A stretch of DNA of 64,000 bases from Halorubrum salsamenti (GTDB taxonomy: Archaea > Halobacteriota > Halobacteria > Halobacteriales > Haloferacaceae). Numbering within the stretch: position 1 is the stretch's first letter; each line of letters starts with the position of its first letter. Position numbers and translations under genes: made by a program. The stretch spans positions 310,001-374,000 of the forward strand of contig NZ_VCNL01000004.1 of the NCBI RefSeq assembly GCF_007671685.1, given 5' to 3'. Of this stretch, positions 24,280 to 31,730 are shown piece by piece. The notes beneath the pieces are model-generated. The model had not been told where the DNA came from. It worked only from the letters and a program-made list of their open reading frames with translations, and did not search any database.

Positions 24280-24903
24280 ATGGCCGTTGATAGCATTGTA
24301 GGTGCAGTGATCTTTGTTATTGAGGAATTGGGAGTATTCGCTATTGGTGCGACAGTGGTTGGTTGGGTCGCGAAAAACGCCATATCACAGTATTTCGATA
24401 AAGAGCTGACCAAATACCAATCGGAGATCGATAAGGAATTACAGCGATATCAGACGGAGCTTGAGAAAGATAAACTACAATTCTCTGAGTTACACACTGA
24501 AAGGGCGCAAATCACAGCAGAGCTGTACGAGCGATTTGTTATTTTTGAAGAAGACATGAAGAAAGCAACTGATATTGTGGGGATGAAAAGTGATCCACCA
24601 AGAGATGAATTAGTTAAGGAAGCGGCTGAATCTGGAACCGAATTCATCAAATTCTATAAGAAAAATAAAATCTACTTCCCGCCAGATGTCTGTAAAACCG
24701 TAGAAGAATTACAGGAAGAAATGAGTAGCATATTCGCCGAATTTAGGATATTCAAGCCCTATGAAAGCGGTCGTCATCAACCTAAGGATCTGGACAGATG
24801 GACTGAGATATGGGAGAAGGTGTCTAAAGAAGAAGTCCCAGAACTAAAACAAGACCTAGAAAATCAATTCAGAACCCTTCTTGGAGTGGATACAGACAAC
24901 TGA
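24280..24903 (+). CDS. Membrane-anchored coiled-coil protein
   Basis: This 207-residue protein has an N-terminal membrane helix (IVGAVIFVIEELGVFAIGAT and on). A charged coiled coil follows (about 40-80, KELTKYQSEIDKELQRYQTE) and then a helical cytoplasmic domain. AT-rich codons and a Lys content unusual for a haloarchaeon mark it as recently acquired. The layout resembles membrane-anchored sensor or effector proteins, but no domain name can be supported. The in-frame ATG three codons before the hydrophobic segment gives a good start. Confidence 0.65.
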   Translation: MAVDSIVGAVIFVIEELGVFAIGATVVGWVAKNAISQYFDKELTKYQSEIDKELQRYQTELEKDKLQFSELHTERAQITAELYERFVIFEEDMKKATDIVGMKSDPPRDELVKEAAESGTEFIKFYKKNKIYFPPDVCKTVEELQEEMSSIFAEFRIFKPYESGRHQPKDLDRWTEIWEKVSKEEVPELKQDLENQFRTLLGVDTDN

Positions 24904-25010
24904 GTGTCATTCTGTTCCATATCCTTCGCTCGTATCTACCACTTGTCTGTGGCAACATTACCACTGAGTGGGGGCATAACTGATAACTGATTGACGCTCT
25001 CGATACGGGT

Positions 25011-25172
25011 ATGGAAGACAAGGCCAGTTACGAATTGACGGACGAACAACGAGCCGCCGCCGAAGGATTGAGTGAGTCAGATAATCCACTCGCACCAATC
25101 GCTGAGATGCTTGTTCAACTCGATGACAATGCATCGTCAAGTGAGTCAACCCACGGTGACGACGATGACTGA
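25011..25172 (+). CDS. Small acidic protein, paralogue B
   Basis: 53 residues: MEDKASYELTDEQRAAAEGL at the start, then APIAEMLVQLDDNASSSEST and an acidic GDDDD end. It is a paralogue of the 23991-24143 product. Its stop overlaps the start of the next small gene by 8 nt, so the two are probably cotranslated. Confidence 0.5.
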   Translation: MEDKASYELTDEQRAAAEGLSESDNPLAPIAEMLVQLDDNASSSESTHGDDDD

Positions 25173-25323
25173 TAAAGTTGTACGGATCGTGTTCAGGGCC
25201 GACAGCGATCTCGATGCAAGTGGTATCGAATGGATTGTCAGACGGGAGCTCAGTTCGATTGCCGTGGAGGAAACCCTAGGCGTGTCAGTCGAACCAATTG
25301 ATGACGAATACTCCAATGACTGA
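25165..25323 (+). CDS. Small protein coupled to paralogue B
   Basis: 52 residues from ATG 25165: MTDKVVRIVFRADSDLDASG, then IEWIVRRELSSIAVEETLGV and an acidic end. The strand-helix-strand pattern suggests a ferredoxin-like half domain. It overlaps the preceding gene by 8 nt in another frame. Function unknown. The two-gene small-protein unit has no counterpart next to paralogue A. Confidence 0.45.
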   Translation: MTDKVVRIVFRADSDLDASGIEWIVRRELSSIAVEETLGVSVEPIDDEYSND

Positions 25324-25479
25324 CTATGGGTATAACCCCCATCCCGACGATACGCCGATCTTACGACTTCTCCCGAACAAGCACTAGTGGCATACCTCTC
25401 AGTAATATAATCTGGTGATAGCCCGACAGATCAAAACATATCAGATCAACGTAAACAATAAGAATACGTATATATCGGC

Positions 25480-25710
25480 CTATTCGTCTCTCTCCCACCG
25501 CCGTCGAGCTTCCCCCTTCGTCGTCACGACTCCGAGATCCTGACAGGCTTCATAAGCGGCTTGCTCGCTATCATCAAAATGCATCTCGCAACCATGTAGT
25601 ATGTCTAAAAGTACTAATTTTATGCCGTGGTTCCTGATCGACTCTCTCAGTACGAGATATTCCGATGGTACGAAATTCTCCGACGACACAGTTATTCCCA
25701 CTATCGACAT
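25480..25710 (-). CDS. Island protein of 76 residues, unknown function
   Basis: It starts MSIVGITVSSENFVPSEYLV and contains LVLLDILHGCEMHFDDSEQA and a basic end TTKGEARRRWERDE. The frame is open for another 143 codons upstream, but that part lacks protein-like composition. I chose ATG 25710, which has GGGAGG four nt before it. A perfect 8-bp inverted repeat lies 17 nt further upstream. Confidence 0.45.
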   Translation of the reverse strand: MSIVGITVSSENFVPSEYLVLRESIRNHGIKLVLLDILHGCEMHFDDSEQAAYEACQDLGVVTTKGEARRRWERDE

Positions 25711-25726
25711 CCCTCCCACGACAATC

Positions 25727-25747
25727 CTGTAGGGGATCTCCCTACAG
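25727..25747. repeat. Perfect 8-bp inverted repeat upstream of the 76-residue gene
   Basis: CTGTAGGG (25727-25734) and CCCTACAG (25740-25747) flank a 5-nt spacer. The repeat is 17 nt upstream of the minus-strand ATG 25710, so it is a plausible operator or an mRNA leader hairpin for that gene. Confidence 0.45.
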
Positions 25748-26531
25748 CAGTATGCGGTGAAGGAGGGACCGCAGTACCCCCGAAGGAGGGTTACGTTACG
25801 AACGTAGTGAGTAACTAACCCGACTGAGTGGGGTACAAGGGACCGACTGAACCCATCTGCTAAACACCACTCTTTCTCCAAATCGGATCTTCTAGTAAGT
25901 GCGCCCCTCCTTGTGAACAACCCACACACAGGGCGGATTGTTCTGTGGCTTTCAGGGTGACCCCTCATGTAGTCGCTAGTCCTATTCAGGCAACTGTTAC
26001 TGCCTTTCCACCAGATCTTAATCGGTTCAAAGTGTTTTCCATCATTCCGAATCAGAAACCCCACAGAATGGCCGTTACACCATTCTGAGTGAGTCTGCGA
26101 GATAACTGGCTTAGTCGACCGTCTCACAGATGTTCCCAATTCAGACTGATTTTCCCGTCGTTCCCTTCGGGGTGAGATCGATGTGAGTAGTCAGATATGG
26201 AACGTTACTGCCAACTTGAGGATACTCAGAAGGTAGCGGAATGAGATACATCCTCTCAGGGATCGAGTCTATATAAAATGTGTCTCACGGCTATCTTAAC
26301 GTCCTCGACGACAGCTCGATTGAGACGGCTTCCGTCGTTGTGTTCTTGTGGTCGGCTTGAATCACACATTTCGACTCGAAATACAGGTGTATCACGGGGT
26401 GAGAGTAAGCGCCTTCGGCGAATCTGCGTTGAGACAGGCGCGCCCGCTCGCGCTGTTTCCCGGGATCACGGGTTTCCTCTGTCATCCGATGCTGTCGATG
26501 ACCGAACTATCCCTATCCCGCAGGAGATTCT

Positions 26532-26572
26532 GATAGGGGGGTCAGACTAGGGGGCATTACCGTACTAGGGGG
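26532..26572. repeat. G-rich iteron-like repeats
   Basis: GATAGGGGG (26532-26540) and two copies of ACTAGGGGG (26546-26554 and 26564-26572) lie in direct orientation with 14- and 18-nt spacing, next to an AT-rich stretch. They could be binding sites, a replication iteron set or a G-rich structural element. Nothing in the window tells which. Confidence 0.35.
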
Positions 26573-26709
26573 AAAGTTGAACCAATGGGGCGCGTATGCG
26601 TGGCTGATAAATCATATGATTTCTTAGGATTAGGGATTATACTAATAGATTCGATGATTAGGTTAGATCGTGGATAGCTGTTTCACTAGGGAAACCAACA
26701 ACATCCTCA

Positions 26710-27615
26710 TCACTCACTGAAGTTCTCAAATCGTTCTCTCATCGAGTGTTTCAACACAGTATTAGCAGTTTGACGCGCATACCATGGACTTGGTACTTCG
26801 ATCTCTTGCTGTTCTAGGAAGCCAGAGACATTCCCTTTGTCAGGGTGTTTTATTCGGTTTACAATCTCTTTCCAGTTCTGTGCCTGTTCGTCATCCATGT
26901 CTGTTACTTCAACAATACGTGCTGCTGGCTTGGTTCGTCTTCCAGAGCACAGAACCTTCTCGCAGACAAAGAAAAGATTCGACCAAAGTGTCCATATTGA
27001 GGAAGTCAGAGCATCTTCGTACATATGAAGCGCAATCCTGATGTCCATATCCTCGTCAGACCCGATCGGATTTGATCTGAATGAACGGACCATTTCATAG
27101 ACCTGTTCAAGATCGGCTGATACGTGAGCCGTTTGTGGAATTTCTCCCATCGTTGCTATCGCAAGAGGGGTGCTCCCCCTAGACAAGTCGGTGAATGTAT
27201 CTATGGCACCATCTCGGAGTTGAGATGCCCCGCCTCTAATTTGTCCAGGACTCTGGGAGAACGAAACAGGCACATCCATACACAGATTTATTGACAATAG
27301 TAGGTTGAAGATATCCGCGTGTTCTCTCAGTGGAGGGTCAATATTTTCCAGTAGGCCGTTTGACGAAATCCACCAGTGTCTGTCTGGATGATCGACTTCG
27401 TACGGCGTTTTGACCTTTCTACCGTGTTTGATCTCTGTCTTGCCTTGGAGAGCCTCCTCGTATCGCCACATCGGGACCTCATCCTGTTGCTTAAAATCTA
27501 ATGCAGCGGACTCACAGACGATTTCATCCACGCCTGCAGCTCGGTCGTCAGGAAATGACTCAAGTCCGTTATTCAATTCGGTGATTGCGCGGAGATAAGA
27601 TGGTATTATGTACAT
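26710..27615 (-). CDS. Large island protein of unknown function
   Basis: 301 residues without a recognised family. It starts MYIIPSYLRAITELNNGLES. It has a mixed alpha/beta first half (HWWISSNGLLENIDPPLREH, FNLLLSINLCMDVPVSFSQS) and a helical second half (MYEDALTSSIWTLWSNLFFV, then NWKEIVNRIKHPDKGN). The N-R-I-K-H segment in a helical context weakly recalls HEPN-like proteins, but the spacing does not match the RX4-6H motif. No membrane segment is clear. It stands alone on the minus strand. Confidence 0.55.
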   Translation of the reverse strand: MYIIPSYLRAITELNNGLESFPDDRAAGVDEIVCESAALDFKQQDEVPMWRYEEALQGKTEIKHGRKVKTPYEVDHPDRHWWISSNGLLENIDPPLREHADIFNLLLSINLCMDVPVSFSQSPGQIRGGASQLRDGAIDTFTDLSRGSTPLAIATMGEIPQTAHVSADLEQVYEMVRSFRSNPIGSDEDMDIRIALHMYEDALTSSIWTLWSNLFFVCEKVLCSGRRTKPAARIVEVTDMDDEQAQNWKEIVNRIKHPDKGNVSGFLEQQEIEVPSPWYARQTANTVLKHSMRERFENFSE

Positions 27616-27867
27616 AATGGTTGGCTGATTTCCATTAGTGTAAATTTGAGGGTGGATACGAGAATGAGCCTCAACAACACGTGGATCAAGTATAATCCCA
27701 GAATTAGACCGATAACTGATCTCCTCAAAACATGAAGTGTGTGGCCGTTAGGATTGTTCTCACGAGTGTTGTCCGTAGGGTACGCGAGTAGGGGACAATC
27801 GCCAGCCTGTGTTTTTGTTAGTACTTCCGAAACACTCTATTTGTAACGTTCAGGACATACTGATGAT

Positions 27868-28218
27868 ATGCCTGGGATAGGACACGGGTATGAACGAGGC
27901 GTCTCGATGGTCATCGGGGCGCTGATTGTTGCAGTTCTTGTTGGGGAGGTTGTCCCGATGCTGGTCGAGCAAGGCTATCTTCCGTCTGGATTGTTCTCGG
28001 GACTCATCGTTCTCTCTATTGTGAGTATCGTGATGACGGTGGATGCGTCGAGGTACTGGTCGTTTGGGTATCTTGCAGGCTTCGTGATCGGGGTGTTTCT
28101 TGCGTTGCCGATGTTGTCTCGAACAGAGTTTATTGGCTTGTTGGATTGGCTTTTATATGGTGGGGCAGTGGTCGGGGCGGTCGCTCTACGAATCAAGATT
28201 CACAGTTCCTCGTTCTGA
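27868..28218 (+). CDS. Multi-pass membrane protein of the island
   Basis: 116 residues with about four hydrophobic segments (GALIVAVLVGEVVPMLV, FSGLIVLSIVSIVMTV, FGYLAGFVIGVFLALPML, DWLLYGGAVVGAVAL) and short loops. ATG 27868 is used; ATG 27907 is an alternative. It is followed 73 nt later by another membrane protein gene on the same strand. Function unknown. Confidence 0.55.
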   Translation: MPGIGHGYERGVSMVIGALIVAVLVGEVVPMLVEQGYLPSGLFSGLIVLSIVSIVMTVDASRYWSFGYLAGFVIGVFLALPMLSRTEFIGLLDWLLYGGAVVGAVALRIKIHSSSF

Positions 28219-28291
28219 ACTGCTCTCAAAATAAATATAGAAATTTGTGGGTCCAGCAGTTACATAAAACCAGACTGATTAACTTAATTTG

Positions 28292-28990
28292 ATGGACAAA
28301 GACGATATTGAACTCTTTGTCGCTATTCTTGGTACGGTTGGTACGTTCATCCTTGTCTATCTCAACCTCGACATCTCGGACACGTCTAGCCTCACTTCTT
28401 GGATTCCCTCTATTTTCAGCGGGTCGATTGGAACTGTCTTCACCATTGTCTTCGTACTCTACATCCTCTGGTACATCCTCAAATTCATCGGAGGTACTGG
28501 ACTTCTCGAAGATGCAGAGGTGGATGTACATCTACGAGAGTTAGACGCTATCGAAGGTTGTATTCAAAAAAGCGGGGTAGTGTGGAAAGGTACGGCCCAT
28601 CTCAATAGAGGTGAGGTTGAGAATATCGAAGTACCGTATAAGCCAATCTGTCCGAAGTGCCAGACAGGGTTAGTCGATAGAACACAAGTACCGTCTATGC
28701 AGGAGCAACGACAGAATCCAAGTTATGGTTCTGAGGCACAGCCGACAAAGGTCTTCTCGTGTTCTAATGGCAACTGTGAGCATACGGTTGCGAGAGATAC
28801 TGACCAATATGATGAAGTTAAGTATCTCTTCGAGAGGCACGCCAAGCGAATCACAGAGACCAGAGATGAGGACTATTCACTCAGAACCCTAGTCGAGAAT
28901 ATAGATAACCAAGTGACGCCACAGAGTGTTTGGGAGCAGTACGCTCGAACCGTGGATGACGAGCAAGTCAGTACAAACTGCTTCCACTGA
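28292..28990 (+). CDS. Two-pass membrane protein with cytoplasmic zinc domain
   Basis: 232 residues. Two membrane helices at the N-terminus (IELFVAILGTVGTFILVYLN, IGTVFTIVFVLYILWYILKF) are followed by a soluble domain. That domain has two cysteine pairs, PICPKCQTG and FSCSNGNCEH, about 50 residues apart, which probably bind zinc. The tail is charged and helical. This layout is common in signalling or antiviral membrane proteins, but no family is recognised. ATG 28292 is preferred over TTG 28289. Confidence 0.55.
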   Translation: MDKDDIELFVAILGTVGTFILVYLNLDISDTSSLTSWIPSIFSGSIGTVFTIVFVLYILWYILKFIGGTGLLEDAEVDVHLRELDAIEGCIQKSGVVWKGTAHLNRGEVENIEVPYKPICPKCQTGLVDRTQVPSMQEQRQNPSYGSEAQPTKVFSCSNGNCEHTVARDTDQYDEVKYLFERHAKRITETRDEDYSLRTLVENIDNQVTPQSVWEQYARTVDDEQVSTNCFH

Positions 28991-29083
28991 CGATGGGTAT
29001 CCAGTGACCGACGGGTTCAGCGTGATCGTACTTACAAGATTCGTACTCTGTATTCAGCATAATCTCCTAACTATCAGTGGGTG

Positions 29084-29100
29084 AGGATTTCAACAGAGCC
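29084..29100 (+). repeat. Solo transposon end identical to the MITE right end
   Basis: AGGATTTCAACAGAGCC here is identical to the right inverted repeat of the element at 22530-22940. No matching left end or target duplication is visible nearby, so it is either a remnant of a second copy or the product of a rearrangement. It lies 25 nt behind the integrase stop. Confidence 0.5.
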
Positions 29101-29125
29101 CAAAAATAGGGACTGGACGAGTAGA

Positions 29126-30178
29126 TTATTCCCTGTCAGTTGCTTGTACGTCTGAAAGATACTGGCGTCGCTGTTCCGCACGTTCTTCCTCCGAACGGGC
29201 GTCGTAGTGACGATCTAAGGTGGCAACGGAGACGTTCATCCGATCACTTATCGCGCGGTCGGGAACATCTCGTTTCAGCCAGTGGGTAATCGCCCCGCGG
29301 CGAATATCATGGGGACGGGTGTTGTGTGGACACTCCACCGAACTATCGTATCCGCCAGTATATTCACACTCCATCGGATCCTTGTCCGCGGGGCATGGCT
29401 GGTTGTACTGACAGGGGCAGCTCCACTTGTAGACGTGTTTCGAGAGGTGTCGCTTGTGTATCCGTCCGTTCGTCGTCGCAAGCAGGGGCTCCCGTCCGTA
29501 CTCGTCAGTAACGGACGGGCGCTTTGCGTCAATGAAGTCCTCAACGACGGCGATCGTCTCCGCGGGGACAGCAACGATTCGTTCCCCTTCTTCCCCGTTC
29601 TTGAGTCGCGTTCCCTGATCGGGACGATGACGTAAGGCGAGCGTTTCCTCATCCGTGTCGATGTCCCCAATGTCGAGACTGTGGATCCCTGCAACGCGAG
29701 CCCCCGTCTGCCACAGTAACAACATCAAGACGTGATCCAACGAGGCGTAGTGATACTGTTCAAGATACTGGAGTATCGTCGTCGCCTCATCAGGGTCCAT
29801 GAACGTCTCACGAACGTTTTCCCCTGGTTCGAGCGACGGAACCGTGACCTTCTCGGGTAACGTTTCCTCGACAGCGTCGATCGAGACACAGAAGCGGAGA
29901 AATTCACGCAGTTCCGACAACTGCGTCTTGAGTGTGACCGTGTTGATCCTGTCTTGTCGCCAATTCTTGTAACGGAGTAGATCCCGACCACTCAATCGAT
30001 TCAGGTTGATAATGCGGGCTTCCCCATCGTTGTCTTTGCCCTCGGACCATCGGACGAAGAAACCGAGGCGGTACTTCTTCGCTTCGACAGTGTTTGGTGA
30101 TAGTTCTCCCTCACAGTCCGCGAGGTAGAGTTCGTACGCATCTCGCGGGCCGATAGGTTCGAGTGTATTCGTGGGCAT
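29126..30178 (-). CDS. Tyrosine recombinase (integrase) of the island
   Basis: Phage-type integrase, 350 aa. It has an N-terminal SAM-like core-binding domain (about 10-105, YELYLADCEGELSPNTVEAK) and a catalytic domain with R161 (QTGARVAGIHSLDIGDI), H290-x-x-R293 (RPHDIRRGAITHWL) and the nucleophile Y325 (LDRHYDARSEEE). An insert of about 35 residues before the HxxR box carries five cysteines (254, 256, 262, 271, 283), probably a zinc-binding module. It sits at the right island border. Its start codon lies on the strand opposite the dinB start, so the two 5' ends overlap head to head. Confidence 0.92.
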   Translation of the reverse strand: MPTNTLEPIGPRDAYELYLADCEGELSPNTVEAKKYRLGFFVRWSEGKDNDGEARIINLNRLSGRDLLRYKNWRQDRINTVTLKTQLSELREFLRFCVSIDAVEETLPEKVTVPSLEPGENVRETFMDPDEATTILQYLEQYHYASLDHVLMLLLWQTGARVAGIHSLDIGDIDTDEETLALRHRPDQGTRLKNGEEGERIVAVPAETIAVVEDFIDAKRPSVTDEYGREPLLATTNGRIHKRHLSKHVYKWSCPCQYNQPCPADKDPMECEYTGGYDSSVECPHNTRPHDIRRGAITHWLKRDVPDRAISDRMNVSVATLDRHYDARSEEERAEQRRQYLSDVQATDRE

Positions 30179-31649
30179 GGTTGTTCACGAACACCCGATG
30201 GGCGACGAAGGGGGAGACAGGGACACGTTGGGTGCGTACGCCGACACGGATGCGCACGAGACGCACGACGCGGAGAGCGACCGCGTCGTGTTCCACGTCG
30301 ACATGGACTGCTTTTACGCCTCCTGCGAGCGCCTGCGACGCCCCGAGCTGGCGGGCGAGCCGATCGTCGTCGGCATGGGGTACGAGGCCGGGGAGACGAT
30401 CGGCGCGGTCGCGACCGCGAGCTACGAGGCCCGCGCGTTCGGCGTCGAGAGCGCGATGCCGATCTCGGAGGCCCTCGACCTGCTCCCGCGGCGGGCGAAC
30501 GCCGACCCCGACGACCCGGACGCGCCCGACCCCGAGGAGGCGGGCCGGTACCTCCCCGTCGACCTCGACTTTTATAAGGAAGTCGCGAGCGACGTGAAGG
30601 CCGTCCTCCGCGACTGCGCCGACGTGCTCCGCGAGGTGAGCGTCGACGAGGCGTACCTCGACGTGACCGACCGGACCGCGTGGGACGCCGCGGGCGGAGA
30701 GAGCTCCGCGGCCGGCCCCGCGGAGACCCGGACGCTGGCGGAGGGGTACGCCCGGCACGTCAAGGAGCGCATCGAGCGCGAGGCGGGCGTGCCCGCGAGC
30801 GTCGGCGTCGCGCCGAACATGTCGACCGCGAAGGTCGCCAGCGACGCCGACAAGCCGGACGGGCTGGTCGTCGTGCCGCCGGGCGAGGTCGAGCCCTTCC
30901 TCGCGTCGCTGCCGACCGCAGAGATCCACGGCGTCGGCCCGGTGACGGAGCGGACGCTGGCGGATCTGGGGATCGAGACCGCGGGAGACCTCGCCGCCGC
31001 CGACCCCGACCGACTCGGCGAGGAGCTGGGCGACCGCGGCCGGGAGCTGTACCGGCGGGCGCGGGGCGAGGACGACCGGGAGGTGACGCCCACGGGGCTC
31101 CCCAAGAGCCTCTCGCGGGAGTCGTCGCTGTCGGCGACGGCCGACGAGGAGCGGAAACGGGAGACGGTGCGCGCGCTGGCCGCCGACGTGGCCCGCCGCG
31201 CCCGCGAGCGGGGATGTCTGTACCGCACCATCGGGATAAAGGCGGTCGAACCCCCCTACGAGGTGAACACCCGCGCCCGGAGCCTCCCGGGACCCGTCGA
31301 CGACCCCGACCTCGTGGAGTCGGTGGCGCTTGACCTCCTCGACGAGTTCGCCGACGACCGGGTCCGCAAGCTGGGGGTGCGCGTCTCGAAGCTCGACTTC
31401 GCCGAGAGCGACCAGGCGACGCTCGGCGGCTTCGACGCGGGAGGCGGGGGCGGGGCCGGTGAACGCGACCGTACTCGCGACCACGAGACGGAGCCCCGAT
31501 CGGCCGCCACCGACGGCGACGGCGGGAAGCTCACCGACTGGGTGGGCGACGAGCCGAGTACCGAGAACGGGAGCGAGACGGGCGAGACCGGAGACCGGCG
31601 GACGGGCGAGGCCGGCGACGGGCAGGCGTCGCTCGGCGACTGGTCGTAG
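30177..31649 (+). CDS. dinB: DNA polymerase IV (Y family)
   Basis: Translesion polymerase, 490 aa from ATG 30177. The palm motifs are VVFHVDMDCFYASCERLRRP and REVSVDEAYLDVTDRT. The little finger includes YRTIGIKAVEPPYEVNTRAR. The C-terminal GQASLGDW looks like a PCNA-interacting peptide. The first ~30 residues (up to the DAESDRVVF segment) differ from those in the left remnant and come from island sequence, so the gene now uses a new start and promoter. ATG 30198 and GTG 30171 are alternative starts. Confidence 0.93.
   Translation: MVVHEHPMGDEGGDRDTLGAYADTDAHETHDAESDRVVFHVDMDCFYASCERLRRPELAGEPIVVGMGYEAGETIGAVATASYEARAFGVESAMPISEALDLLPRRANADPDDPDAPDPEEAGRYLPVDLDFYKEVASDVKAVLRDCADVLREVSVDEAYLDVTDRTAWDAAGGESSAAGPAETRTLAEGYARHVKERIEREAGVPASVGVAPNMSTAKVASDADKPDGLVVVPPGEVEPFLASLPTAEIHGVGPVTERTLADLGIETAGDLAAADPDRLGEELGDRGRELYRRARGEDDREVTPTGLPKSLSRESSLSATADEERKRETVRALAADVARRARERGCLYRTIGIKAVEPPYEVNTRARSLPGPVDDPDLVESVALDLLDEFADDRVRKLGVRVSKLDFAESDQATLGGFDAGGGGGAGERDRTRDHETEPRSAATDGDGGKLTDWVGDEPSTENGSETGETGDRRTGEAGDGQASLGDWS
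30265..30370 (+). repeat. Right direct repeat (attR-like) inside dinB
   Basis: 106 nt matching 19399-19502. Here the copy is in frame and encodes the first palm motif of DinB. The inverted arms GACGCGG/CCGCGTC lie at 30267-30273 and 30281-30287. Upstream of 30265 the two copies share only weak similarity. Confidence 0.8.
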
Positions 31650-31730
31650 CGGGCTCTCGGAGGCCGACCGGCCGTCCGCGCGCCGGGGCCGAGTGCGGGG
31701 ATTTAGGTGCCCGAGCGTCGACCCCGACGC

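Larger units (their letters stand above)
25711..26709. other. Island stretch without a convincing gene
   Basis: This 1-kb segment has open frames but none with protein-like composition. It holds a perfect inverted repeat CTGTAGGG/CCCTACAG (25727-25747), a hairpin GTTAC/GTAAC around GAACGTAGTGA (25795-25815), and a cluster of G-rich repeats at 26532-26572. It may contain decayed genes or a control region. Confidence 0.4.
19399..30370. mobile_element. Integrated genomic island inserted in dinB
   Basis: The ~11-kb segment is bounded by a direct repeat of the dinB 5' end and has a tyrosine recombinase at the right boundary. It is visibly AT-richer than both flanks and is filled with short genes of unknown function. 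Promoter and start of the old dinB lie on the left; the complete coding body lies on the right behind new 5' sequence. No replication initiator, capsid, terminase or conjugation gene is recognisable, so provirus, integrated plasmid remnant and satellite element all remain possible. Confidence 0.85.

Noticed and set aside
26278-26550. 90-residue plus-strand frame and a 64-residue minus-strand frame in the island
   Set aside because: Ser/Arg-rich, low-quality composition on both strands, no start signals, and mutually overlapping.
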